Source: Zygnema cylindricum
Lineage: Eukaryota; Streptophyta; Zygnematophyceae; Zygnematales; Zygnemataceae
Assembly: GCA_037447655.1 (NCBI GenBank)
Contig: JBBHKE010000037.1
Coordinates: 1 to 25,204 of the forward strand
DNA: 25,204 nucleotides
Direction of reading: 5' to 3'
Notes under the pieces: generated by a model
Told to the model about the DNA's origin: nothing
Databases searched by the model: none
The model's input: the letters and a program-made list of their open reading frames with translations, nothing else
Program-made: the position numbers and the translations under genes
Shown: positions 1 to 8,727 of the stretch, in pieces
How positions within the stretch are numbered: the stretch's first letter is position 1
How the letters are laid out: every line of letters begins with the position of its first letter

Positions 1-165
1 CCAGATTTTCAGTTCGTTCTTTTCACCGTTTTTTTTAGACCGCTCTTCTGACTGTTTTTTTAATACCGTTTTTTAACAACATTTCTTCCGACCGTTTTTT
101 GGACCGTTTTTATATTTTTTTTTTCAGACCGTTTTTTTCAGACCCTTTTTTTCGAAAAAATCGGA
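1..165. repeat. Degenerate T-rich repeat with recurring accgtttttt motif
   Basis: The motif ga/ca/ta-ccg followed by six to eight T recurs about eight times at irregular spacing, with degenerate forms such as actgttttttt and acccttttttt. No open frame or gene signal overlaps it. It could be a decayed minisatellite or the T-rich subterminal part of the possible hAT end that follows. The left edge is the window border, so its full length is unknown. Confidence 0.5.
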
Positions 166-399
166 TTCATAAATTTACAATGTAATTTATTTATTTCGTT
201 TCGGTACTATAGATTTAGAACTTTAAAGTATTGTTTTAAATTTGTCAACGTTAATGTGCTGCGCTGTCCGTAATAAACTTCAGTTAAACAGCTACGGAAA
301 AGATTATTACACGTGGCATGCCACGCTATACAGAGTCAATAATATAATACTGTATGTTATAAAGTACTATTGTATGCATACTATATAGTTATTAAGTTA

Positions 400-516
400 T
401 CGCCGATATGGAATTTGTTGGTCTCGGACCGATATCGGGTCCTCTGACCGTTCGATAACCGATAACTATCGGTATCGGTGTTATCACGATAAATTTTTAA
501 CCGATACACAACACTA
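400..516. mobile_element. Possible right terminus of a hAT-like element
   Basis: The stretch is dense in overlapping ccgata / tatcgg words in both orientations (about 400-505) and ends acacaacacta at 516. Read from the other strand the end begins TAGTG, which fits the loose hAT terminal consensus YARNG, and subterminal short inverted words are typical of hAT ends. No matching left TIR or 8-bp duplication is visible in the window, so the element would have to begin to the left of position 1. The call is tentative. Confidence 0.25.
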
Positions 517-1136
517 GTATTTTGTATTGTATTCTGGCGAAATTACCATATAAAGAAAAGAAAAAAAAAAGGTTGGAGCCCCTTACATTATAAAAGAGCT
601 CTTTATGAACTGTGGGCGAAACCATCAAGTGTAGAACAAATTCAATAAACTAAAGTATTTTGGACGTAAATTAGAAAGGAACCGGGGCCCTTAAAATGAT
701 AAAAGGGACCTTTGTATGTAACTAGTTTATGTTAAGCTGAAGCAAAAAATACAGAAAAACGTAAAAAATAACAAAAGCAAGGAACTAGTCTTAGAGCTAG
801 TCTTAGAGCTAGTCTTAGAGTGCAAAAGAAGTGACATTTGATACTCCCTTCGACTTAGGAGGATTGGTGGAAAAAAAAAGAACAAATCCTGACGAGGAGG
901 ATCGTTGTTGCCCAAAAACGAGGTTTTTGAAGAACCCTGGTACAAAAATTGAGAATTTTCACCCTAAGTGTCGATATAGTTATAGCGAAGAGTGCCGTTA
1001 GCGAGTTCTCAAGTGCAGTAGTATTTTCTTGTAGTGTCAGCCCGATGTACGGAGCCAAAAAAATGAGGCATTGTTTTTTTACTGGTACCATTTTCAGTAT
1101 CAAAACAGTATTCCCAACTTACCTATCTCACTAATA
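517..1136. other. Intergenic AT-rich stretch without a supportable gene
   Basis: Only short frames without recognisable domains are present. It holds the 12-bp triplication described separately and two weakly similar segments (about 573-607 and 682-722: ccct-taca/aaat-ataaaag-agct/ggac-cttt-atg) that may be an old diverged duplication. Nothing else is recognised. Confidence 0.5.
785..820. repeat. Three perfect copies of a 12-bp tandem repeat
   Basis: The unit ctagtcttagag occurs three times head to tail without mismatch (785-796, 797-808, 809-820). On the minus strand it would read as a repeated SSKT tetrapeptide in a short frame, but that frame has no other sign of coding. It is most simply a minisatellite. 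Confidence 0.9.
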
Positions 1137-1144
1137 GAGATGGT

Positions 1145-1594
1145 CAGCGGTCGCAATCGGGTACCCGAATCCGTACCCGATCGGTACCCGCCCGCCCGGG
1201 TGCCAAATTTTGGGTGCCGGCCGGATTTGGCTGGGTGATTAAAAAAAAAAAACAAATTCGGGTACGGTTGGGGTAAGGAAAAAACTAAAAAAATGAAGGT
1301 TTCATAGGTACGTTCCACTACAGTACTGTACAGTACAGTATTGTCCATACTATACAGCATTATTGTACTTTATAAGAGAGATGTACCATAAATTTTGTAC
1401 TTATTCGGGTACGGGCGGGTACAGGTAGTCGCCAGAAATCAAGTTTCGGTTAATTTTTTTTTTCGTAAACACATATCGGGTAACGGGTAACAATTCAGGA
1501 GCGTGACATAACGCGGGCAGATTTTGGGTGATCAGATTTTGAAAAAAAAAAAGTCGGATTCGGGTATCGGAAATTTTGACTTTTGCGACCTCTG
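1145..1594. mobile_element. Non-autonomous hAT transposon (450 bp)
   Basis: The left end is cagcggtcgcaa (1145-1156) and the right end ttgcgacctctg (1583-1594). These are inverted repeats matching at 11 of 12 positions and begin CAG, as many hAT termini do. The element is flanked by gagatggt (1137-1144) and gagttggt (1595-1602), an 8-bp target duplication with one mismatch, which is the hAT length. Subterminal gggtacccg and cgaatccg words lie at 1160-1200 with counterparts near 1556-1570, as expected for transposase-binding repeats. The interior contains runs of A or T and a palindromic tacagtactgta stretch, with no transposase. It must be mobilised by a transposase from elsewhere. Superfamily assignment rests on TIR plus TSD length. 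Confidence 0.8.
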
Positions 1595-1602
1595 GAGTTG
1601 GT

Positions 1603-2234
1603 AGCCGGACCGGTGGAATGCAAAGCCGAAATATCGGTCAAAATCGGATGGCAGGCGGGTTTTTGGGAGACTTCCAGGACTTTACGGCAGTACTTCTTGG
1701 TCGATGCGGAACGGTATATCTGGAGAAATGTAATTGAGCGTACTAAAGAAAACTATTTTTAGGTGCGATGGGAGGAAAAGTAAAGTGCGACTTATGATGG
1801 ATGATGTTATGCGCAATATTGTAACGGATACATCGATATGGACTTAGGGAGTTAGGGAGCTACGCAACATCTTTCCATATATTATTTTATAAATTTATAA
1901 CATCATGTATTCGTACAGCCAATACAAGTGTACGCACATGTATACGTAAAATCTGTACAGCCACGTGTCACGTATACGACAAACTCGTCTATGAAGTCTT
2001 TGGTTGTAAAGAAAAGTGTAAACTTTTATTTTCAAAAGTGCGATGGAAAAAACCATCAAGGTACAAAGGGTTTCAAAAAATAAAGGGAAAAAGCGTTTGA
2101 TGCTAAAAATTAGCCAAAGGAAACTAAGGGAAAGAAAACATGTGAAGACACCAAATCTAACTAGAATAACTCCCAAAACGAAGCAAATTTACTAAAGATG
2201 ACACTACAAATTGACTACAAAACCCTAACAAACT
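1603..2234. other. Non-coding stretch, probably including the 3' UTR of the adjacent RT element
   Basis: No domain-bearing frame is seen. The part next to the reverse-transcriptase pseudogene (about 2000-2234) would be its 3' untranslated tail, read on the minus strand. It includes an AATAAAAG word (plus strand cttttatt near 2025) that could have served for polyadenylation. No clear poly(A) tail or target duplication was found, so the element's 3' boundary is undefined. The part from 1603 to about 1990 shows nothing I recognise. Confidence 0.4.
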
Positions 2235-4478
2235 AAACTCCACACCCCCGAAGGTCGTGGATGTGGATTGGATCCCTTCGTGGAAGATCCGGGAGGCCGC
2301 CCCTGTCATCCGCCACCGTGCTCCGCCGTAAGAGGGCCGCGGCTTGCGCTCGTTGAAGAGCTACTGATACACGTTGACGGTAAAACGCAACGAGAAGGCT
2401 CGAGGGAGGGCTCCCGGAACCCCGGGTTTCAAATGTTTTCTTTGCACAGTTACGAAGGAAATCATCAAAAGACTTGTCCAAAGTACTGAAAATTTCTGCA
2501 GCAAATGGCACAAATTTGTCCGCCGGGTCGAGCACGCGATTGAGCAAAAGGTAACGCGTTTAAAAGGTTATGGAATTCAGCAACTGACAATTGCTCAGTT
2601 ATGCGCTGTTGGAGATGAAAGGTGTTGCCGATAATAAGAGTTTGAAAAGGTGGAACCTGATTTCGTGCATCAGGCAGGATTTCGTGCATCAGGCGGGAGG
2701 AGTGCACGCGTAGAGAGAAGAGCCTCATGAAACGGAAAAAGGTTTTCCTCCACCTTAGGGACCACCTGGGCCAGAATTGGAACGTCATCAACGATAAATC
2801 GAGAGGTGATGGAAGGTGCCACCAAAGCCGAACTACCCAAATAGGCCACCGGAGCAACGCTAGCCACAAGAATCAAACCTAAGCCGCCATTCGAAATAGG
2901 GAGACTAGTTTGTTGGCGGGCAAACGAGCCCTCCGGCCGATCAAAAATCCCATGCCCAACGAGGTAGTGGAGCACGCTAAAACGTTTGATGTCAAAGTCT
3001 TTCCGAGAAGACAAAAACGGAGCCGTTCGTGGGACTATCCGGACGAGATATAACGACGTTGAGAAAAACAACGGGTGAGGATTGCGAAAGCCACTTGGGA
3101 GTCGGAGAGCTTAGGAAGGTCATCAGAGTGCGAGAGGTTCTCCAACAAAGCATCAGTAACAGCTTGGTTAACAAAGGATGGGGTTCAAATAGGGGATCCT
3201 AAAGCTTAAATTCCTTCCGTCGAAGACAAAATTAGAAAACCCAAAGGGACGCGGTAGTTCGAAGGTAAGCCTTGCAGGCACCACACCACAGATTTAGATG
3301 GCTTAACTAATAAACCGATCTTACAAAGTTGCTCTTCAAAATGGGTGAAGGCAGATAAAACTTGGTCTCGAGGCCCGACAATATGTGTATCATCCGCAAT
3401 CGAAGGGAATAAACAACCACGAAAAGCTGCAGCAGAGTCACGGAATGCTTGAAAGTGAGCCAATGCAAAAAGGGGTGCCCCAAAGGATCACCCTGGCGAG
3501 TGTCAGTCGCAGATTCTAAGGTGGCACCATCACCAAACGGACCGCCTAGAGCAAAGATGAGGGAGCTTGGAGGAGAATAAAAGGCACGCACAAAAGGGGA
3601 AATTTGATTAATCGGCGATGGAGCATGCGTTAATTCCCGAAATATAGCATTACGGTTGACTATGTTAAATACGTTGGCAACATCCACTTGAAGGACCACC
3701 CAATCTGGATGGAGATCTAGAAGAGCACAAAGGCCATGAACAATTGCCTCACAACCCCCCTTAGTAGCAACTCCAAATTGGTGCAATGTAAAATGGTCAT
3801 GGAAGGCCCCTTAAAGTTGAATTCACATCGCACGAGCCACCAAACGGTACAAAACTTCTCCAATAGCAATAGGGCGAATGCCGCTGACATGTTTCGAAAC
3901 AGCAACAAGACGTGCCGCGGAGAGAAGAGGTTTAACATGTTGAGGGACGTGCCCCCGAGCCACCTTGAAGCCACCTTAAAAAGAAGGTCAAAAGCTTGAG
4001 AGGGAGTTTCAAGACGAAATACATCTCCCAAGAGCTCGAAAACCATGCCAGATGGGCCTCTATCTAAAAGATGAGGAGACTGAATCAAAGCTTTTGTAAA
4101 AGCTTCTCGCTCTAAGTTGAAAGACTCCAGTGGATCATGCACCTCGACGTAATGAAGGAACACTTCACGGGCAGGAGGATGGAGCAAACGCAAAGCTTCA
4201 ACAGCTGCCTCTGAAGACGGAGACGGGGTGAAAGGTCGAAGAGCACGAGCAGCTCGAGAGAACTCTCCAGAACGACAAAGATAGACAGCCCGATGTAGTC
4301 TCGCCGTGGAGCCTGGTAACTGGGCATGACGCTTGGGAGGTGACATGGAAAGACCTATTACACGATCCGTGTGCTCCCTTTGCAGTGACTCCCAATCCCC
4401 ACTCAAAAATTGTTGGAAACGAGCTTTTGTTATAAAGCAACAATTTTCGGTTGCGAGTTCCCGCTTTTTAGGGAACAT
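2235..4478 (-). pseudogene. Frameshifted non-LTR-type reverse transcriptase (RVT_1) pseudogene
   Basis: Read on the minus strand from about 4478, the pieces form one protein in order. An N-terminal region holds SPPKRHAQLPGS, a REVFLHYVE segment and RGPSGMVFELLGDVF. Then come fingers with SKHVSGIRPIAIGEVLYRLV (near 3830-3920) and palm motif A, VVLQVDVANVFN (3690-3700 region). Motif B is TRQGDPLG (near 3500), motif C is PSIADDTH (near 3390-3410), and a C-terminal thumb-like part ends RRDPIHIHDLRGCGV near 2235. The catalytic Asp residues are present, in an IADD rather than YADD box. Frames break near 3975, 3480, 3200 and several times below 3100, and there are internal stops, so it is dead. The family is a widespread, poorly named eukaryotic RVT_1 group resembling LINE polymerases. 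I see no endonuclease or LTRs, so the element class is inferred. Confidence 0.8.
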
Positions 4479-4690
4479 TTTATGCTGTGGATGTATGCGA
4501 TTTCATGCGCGAGGTTTCCACATTTTAAGAAGCGATTTAAATTTTTTACCTTATATAGACATTTTGAAAGGCGCGCGGGAATCAACTTCCCCTTACGTCA
4601 TCGAATGGTGTCATTTACGAATAGAAACAACCTTCCGTCAATAAAGTCAACGGTTAGTTTTTTCCTTTTTTTTTGCATCAAAGTTGCAAT
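4479..4690. other. Spacer between RT pseudogene and foldback region
   Basis: AT-rich sequence with no gene signal. It would lie upstream of the minus-strand reverse transcriptase and could include its 5' leader, but no promoter is recognisable. Confidence 0.4.
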
Positions 4691-4984
4691 CCTTAGGCTA
4701 CAGCCCCATGTGGCTAAGGACGGGTTTTTTTTTCTGTCGTTTTTCTTTAAAACTTAGCGCCGTACTGCCTAAGGATATGGCCCCATATACTTGTAACTTA
4801 GCAAACTTACTTTGTATTTTAACGCGGATCCGGCTGATCGGGATTTCATGTGTCTGTATGTGTTTACTTGAAATTGTTACTTAAGTTTGTAATGATTGTA
4901 TATGTCGACAATGCCCGTGATGGTTATCAACGTCTACAATATGTCTTGCTGCACCGTATTTTTTGAAACTTTGTAAAGCGTCGC
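4690..4984. repeat. Foldback-family segments outside the main inverted repeat
   Basis: Positions about 4690-4790 (cagccccatgtggctaagg onward, T-run, then gtactgcctaagg) match the reverse complement of the loop of the inverted repeat at 5476-5545. Positions about 4848-4984 (gtgtttacttgaaattg onward, through the Tttgaaactttgtaaagcg block) match the reverse complement of 15304-15430. These are modules of one repeat family present in different order at two places in the window. No coding capacity is seen. Confidence 0.65.
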
Positions 4985-5475
4985 AAGAATCATCGTAATA
5001 TTTGAAACGATTTACTGTGTTGCATGTCATTCCGTGATATCGTCGACGTACAGCCTTACAACCGTAGTTGTACGTCATGCGTTTGCGTAAACCTCTCCTA
5101 TCGCGCCGCCATGACTTCGCAGATTTTTCACCTTCACAAATTTTTCACCTTTACATCAAATGACACTACACCATCAAGACCCCTGCAAAAAAAAACTGTA
5201 CAAGATGCATGCGGACAAAAACAACCAGCCCTGTATATTTTTCAATCGTCAAAAACTTTTGAAAACTTTTCTCACGTGAGAATATATTTTCCTATTGGTG
5301 TAAACGATTTTACTTAGCTTAAAACACATTGCCGATATGTTTTATGATAAGTTTGAAGATGACGTGACAGTGGGTCGAAAAAGCACAAGATGACAAATTT
5401 TGGTACATCATAAGTTCGATAATGACGCAAATTGTACTCTACAAATTTGCGATTTCTTCCTACCATCGAAACTTA
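4985..5475. repeat. Left arm of long imperfect inverted repeat
   Basis: This arm is the diverged reverse complement of 5546-5967 followed, after the copia A insertion, by 14138-14185. Shared landmarks include tttgcgtaaacctctc, gatttttcacctt, tgcatgcggacaaaaac, aaaacacattgccgat, gacagtgggt and gacgcaaattgtactctac. Arms of nearly 500 bp around a loop of about 70 bp make a foldback structure. No transposase is seen. It may be a long-TIR non-autonomous DNA element or two head-to-head copies of a repeat. Short frames across it are not supported as genes. Confidence 0.8.
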
Positions 5476-5545
5476 GGCAGTAAGGCCCTAAGTTTTAAAA
5501 GAAAACAACAGGAAAAAACCCGGACTTAGCCACATGGGGCTGTAC
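5476..5545. repeat. Loop of the inverted repeat
   Basis: This is the non-palindromic spacer between the two arms. Its reverse complement resembles 4690-4790 and 15482-15560 (ccccatgtgg, T-run, tgtcgtt, tactgcctta), showing that the loop is a mobile module that occurs in both orientations relative to the arm. Confidence 0.65.
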
Positions 5546-5967
5546 CCTAAGTTGCAACCGTACGAAGAAATAGCAATTTTGTAGAGTACAATTTGCGTCA
5601 TGATCGAAATTAGGATGTACGAAAATTTGTCGTCTTCTGTTTTTTCAACCCACTGTCACATCATCTTCAAATTTATCATAAACCACATCGGCAATGTGTT
5701 TTAAACAAAGTAGAACGGTTTACACAAATAGGAAAACATATTCCAACGAGTGAAAAGTTTTTTAAAAGAATTATCGCTGAAAAAAATACAAGGTTGTTCG
5801 TTTTTGTCCGCATGCACCATGTACAATTATTTTTGAAACGGGTCTCGATGGTGCAATGTCATTTCATGTAAAGGTGAAAAATCTGTCATGGCGGGCAGAC
5901 ATGAGAGGTTTACGCAAAGGCAAGTTGTACAGCCACGGCTGGAAGGCTGGACGTCTATGATGTCACG
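5546..5967. repeat. Right arm of inverted repeat, truncated by copia element A
   Basis: Diverged reverse complement of the left arm, ending atgatgtcacgca. The arm continues on the other side of element A at 14138 (atgacata, then tttcaaacattacgatg). Counterparts of those words lie in the left arm at about 4985-5030 (catcgtaatatttgaaa and tgtcat). Element A therefore inserted into this arm, and the TSD acgca marks the point. Confidence 0.8.
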
Positions 5968-6141
5968 CATGCAATTCTAAGACCTCCATAGGTCCTCAAA
6001 ATGAGCAGGTCACACGAAGCTCCTAAGATTACCCTGACCCCTTTGTGTTTCAACAAGAATAACTGCCACCTTGGCAGACAAAAAAAATTGCCTGCCTTCA
6101 ACCTTGTGAAGACAAGACTCTCCTGAGTCAACAGCAAAAAA

Positions 6142-6194
6142 AAATCTATGAAATCTATGAATCTATGAAATCTATGAATCTATGAAATCTATGA
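6142..6194. repeat. aatctatg microsatellite expanded in one LTR
   Basis: Alternating aaatctatg and aatctatg units, about six in total. The matching place in the 5' LTR (around 13350) has a single caaagaatctctgaaatt copy. This is a slippage expansion specific to the 3' LTR. Confidence 0.85.
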
Positions 6195-6688
6195 ATTTGC
6201 TCCCTTGAGCAGTAAGTTATGACAGGTCAAAGATAACCTTTATATTTACAAGCTCTCTTAGAGCAAGGTAACTAAATTTGCTTAAGTTTTGCCTACTCAC
6301 GTATACCTACTACTAAACTCTAGTCCAATATGAACACTATATAGTACAAAAAAGTACAGTGGCTAATGTACTTATTGTAGAACCATTGTACGACATGGAT
6401 TTCAACGTGACACCTGCCGAATCGGGAGCCATGGTTCCTCCTCCCATCTTCCCCGGCATCCAACAATATAGCGCCACGTGGCATTGCGTAACGCTATGTC
6501 CAAAGGCCGCCAAAATCTCATTCCGAGTGGCGGTGCAACGACGGCCGTCCGATCAAATTAATTTACACGGTTTAGATTAGGTTCGTGCATGAATTGTTTC
6601 ATATGTGCCTCTTCGTCAATTTGGTATGATTTTAACCAACGTCAAAAGTTAAATACGAATCAAACTTAACAAGTGTATCGTTTTGTGA

Positions 6689-6745
6689 CGACTTAATGGT
6701 TTAGGATTTCGGCTATACTAGCCCGTAGGTATGAGGTTCAAATCC
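6689..6745 (+). promoter_or_regulatory. tRNA-like Pol III A and B boxes in LTR of element A (3' LTR)
   Basis: An A-box-like cgacttaatgg (6689-6699) is followed 46 nt later, start to start, by ggttcaaatcc (6735-6745), one mismatch from the B-box consensus GGTTCGANTCC. The spacing is close to that in tRNA genes. There are no pairing acceptor-stem ends, so this is not a tRNA gene. It lies antisense to the element, and cagccatgg (6809-6817) and a CT run follow it. Confidence 0.5.
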
Positions 6746-6830
6746 GTTCTATTGCAATATTTTGGTAAAATCCCCTCTACTTCAGTCTGCCACTTTTTAA
6801 TAAGGCGACAGCCATGGCATATCTTTGATG

Positions 6831-6850
6831 CTCTCTCTCTCTCTCTCTCT
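6831..6850. repeat. CT microsatellite in LTR
   Basis: A (CT)n run, shorter than the matching run in the 5' LTR at about 14010-14038. GA/CT runs in transcribed LTRs or 5' regions can bind GAGA-type factors in plants, but no function can be shown here. Confidence 0.8.
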
Positions 6851-6938
6851 TGAGTCCAACTAAAATAGAGAAGTAAACTATTGATTACCTCTTTTCAAGA
6901 AAATCTAGAAAATATTAAAAGAACCTTTAATTTCTACA

Positions 6939-6951
6939 CTCCCTTTATTTT
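6939..6951 (-). other. Polypurine tract of element A
   Basis: On the minus strand, AAAATAAAGGGAG lies directly before the LTR start TGTAG. Its position and composition are as expected for the plus-strand DNA primer of a copia element. The family-B elements have AAAATAATGGGAG at the same place. Confidence 0.8.
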
Positions 6952-7202
6952 CTAGTCACTCTTCAATTCAAGACCACACTTCTTCATGCAGAAAAATTAG
7001 CTTTGGGGAAGGCACAAGTTTGGTTGTCATATCTGCTACCATTTCACTATCTGGTCTTTACTCAAAATTTTGTCTTCTACCTTCTCCCTAACAAAACTAA
7101 GTCTAATGTCCATATGTTAGGCTTGAAAGTGGTGTTTACGATTGGCAGAAATGGCAATGGCTGCCTAATTATCACATAACACTTTCTGAACACCACTTTT
7201 AA
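6952..7202 (-). pseudogene. RNase H C-terminal tail, copia family A
   Basis: The minus-strand translation shows VLCDNQAAIAISANRKHHF, a stop, HMDIRLSFVREKVEDKIL and a degraded KKCGLE tail. These match the end of the copia RNase H domain (DNQ motif and the conserved His of HMDI). The frame is broken. It is less similar to B than the neighbouring segment is, marking it as original family-A sequence. The joint with family-B LTR sequence lies at about 7203, where the RNase H reading is cut in mid-domain. Confidence 0.8.
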
Positions 7203-7974
7203 GATCGTAAAACAGAATGAAAGGGGAGGGACGTGGACGCGTGCGCCGCATCCTCTCACCGCTCTCACCGTTTGTCCATAGCGCGAAAATTGCTCAGTTC
7301 AAAAAGGTACTACATCCAATGTCCTTTCTGTGCGGCCTGTGTACAACTAGGCCACTGAGTGGACGCATGTCACCCTTCCACTCGTCCGTATGTTCCCCGG
7401 AATTCTTGCGACCAAATGTTGTCCCTCCACATGGCGCCAGATCATGCCACGTCCATAAACGCCAAAGTGACCATTTCGCGATCTCGACAGTGATGTGTGC
7501 CGTCGGATTAAATCTGACATTAAAATGTCGGCCGTCGAAACAATGTTTGATTCATTTGTTTCGTGCGAAATGACGTCCGCACTAAACTTTAACTAGTTCT
7601 ATGTTCCTTCGTACATATTTTAGTTAATGGGTTTCAGTAACATACAATAGTTTAAATACATATCGAACCCTATATATCCTAACGGATTTCTACGGCCGAC
7701 TGGTTAGAGCTAACGGCTACGCCGCGCTCAGTCGGTCGGAGGTTCGAGTCCTGCCAGACTCAACCTTTTGTTGAGAGTGACTTAAGTCACTTTTTAGTCC
7801 TGCCTATGGAGCTGAGGTAGCCACGGCTCCATCACTCTCTCTCTCTCCTTCAGTGACTACAAAAAGTATGGGGGCAAGAAAGAAGAGATGGAGGCAAGCT
7901 GCTTGCATTTTTCTTATTTGTTCCCGCTAATATATTCAGACCTAAAAAATACCCGAAAACTAGTTATTTCAACA
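7203..7974 (-). repeat. Partial LTR of family B inside element A
   Basis: It matches 18775-19540 closely and starts inside the extra segment that B2 carries in its left LTR but not in its right one. It includes ctctcaccgctctcacc, the gtggcgccag/catgccacgtcc block, tRNA-like boxes, a CT run and the end tttcaaca. Only the LTR's U3-side half is present. The part towards the other LTR end (as in 18214-18774) is missing. Confidence 0.85.
7693..7751 (+). promoter_or_regulatory. tRNA-like A and B boxes in family-B LTR fragment
   Basis: The A-box-like cggccgactgg (7693-7703) matches TRGCNNANNGG except at the first base. The B box ggttcgagtcc (7741-7751) matches GGTTCGANTCC exactly, 48 nt away start to start. 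The T-stem can pair at four of five positions, but no acceptor stem forms, so it is tRNA-derived or tRNA-like rather than a tRNA gene. The two other family-B LTR copies hold the same sequence at matching places. The strand is antisense to the element. Confidence 0.6.
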
Positions 7975-7987
7975 CTCCCATTATTTT

Positions 7988-8727
7988 CTAGTCTAATATT
8001 AACTTTTCTTTTAATCCACATTTTTCCCAACAATATTTTAGCTTGGGAGAGGGCACAAGTTTGGTCATCATGTCAGCCACCATTTCTTCATCGGATTTAT
8101 ACACAAAATTTACAATTTTATTTTTAACCTTTTCCCTCACGAAGCTCAAGCTTATGTCCATATGCTTAGCCTTGAAGTGATGTTTTGGATTGGCTGAAAA
8201 AGCCATGGCAGCTTGATTATCACAAAAAATTTCATGCACTCCCTCTTTCATATACCCCAATTCTTGCAACAAGGATTTGACCCACATCTACTCTTTCACA
8301 AACGAACAAGAGGCCATATACTGAGCCTCCATAGTAGATTGAGCAACCACCTTTTGTTGCTTACTGCTCCAACTGCATGCACCTTCCCCCACACGCAACA
8401 CATACCTAGAATTGCATCTTCTCATAGATGCATCCCCATAACTGGCATCACTCCAAGTAATGATGTCAGTGTGCTCCCCTCCCAAATACAACTATAACTC
8501 TCCGGTTCCTACCTGATATATCATGGCTCTCTTGGCTGCCTCCCAATCTCTCTTCATAGGATCGTTAAGATTCCTACTGAGGACTCCTACTGGTGCCACT
8601 ATGTCCGGCCTTCTACAGTTCATAAAATAGTTTAAACTTCCTATGACCTGTGTATAAGGGATAGACTTCATAAACTCTCTCTCCTTTGGACTCATCTGAT
8701 CGTCTAAGATTATCATTCCTCCTTGCA
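7988..8727 (-). pseudogene. RT end and RNase H, copia family B, inside element A
   Basis: Read from 8727 down, the pieces are GGMIILDDQMSP, IPYTQVIGSLNYFMNCRRPD (RT connection), TWSDASYGDASMRR (RNase H Asp), STMEAQYMA (Glu), FCDNQAAMAF (Asp), KHMDISLSFVREKV (His) and MTKLVPSPKL to the stop near 7988. Only two interruptions occur, near 8491 and 8287, so this part is less decayed than the surrounding family-A pol. The RNase H catalytic residues are all present, unlike in B2 where the His of KHMDI is Tyr. It would have formed the C-terminal end of the chimeric polyprotein. Confidence 0.88.

Larger units (their letters stand above)
5970..6938 (-). repeat. 3' LTR of copia element A
   Basis: The plus-strand text begins tgcaattctaagacc and ends tttctaca, i.e. 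TG...CA ends in element orientation. It aligns along its length with 13187-14132. Both hold the hairpin-like agtc/gact word, ctcccttgagcagtaa, a gtgacacctg...gccatggttcctcctccc block, tRNA-like boxes and a CT microsatellite. This copy has a private expansion of an aatctatg repeat (6142-6194), absent from its partner and so arisen after insertion. Confidence 0.92.
7203..8727 (-). mobile_element. Family-B copia fragment embedded in element A
   Basis: This stretch is nearly the same as 18775-20290 of element B2, covering a partial LTR, polypurine tract, RNase H and the end of RT. Sequence on both sides is family A and clearly more diverged from B. The right joint (about 8727, cctcctt then diverging) falls at the same codon position in both families, a homologous switch. 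The left joint (about 7203) links the interior of a B LTR to A's RNase H and is non-homologous. There is no target duplication, so this is not a simple insertion. Template switching between co-packaged RNAs, or later recombination, is the likely origin. Confidence 0.8.

Noticed and set aside
727-945. Minus-strand ORF with SSKT repeats as a protein
   Set aside because: The repeat comes from the 12-bp minisatellite. The rest is low complexity with no domain.
5024-5317. 97-residue ORF in the foldback arm
   Set aside because: The opposing arm and the 15.5-kb copy do not keep the frame. No domain is recognised.
6359-6580. 73-residue ORF in the A LTR as a gene
   Set aside because: It lies in LTR non-coding sequence, antisense to the element, and is not preserved in the partner LTR or the solo LTR in the same form.
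7203-7974. Independent family-B solo LTR or full insertion within element A
   Set aside because: It lacks one LTR end and a target duplication, and it continues into RNase H and RT coding of family B up to a homologous joint.
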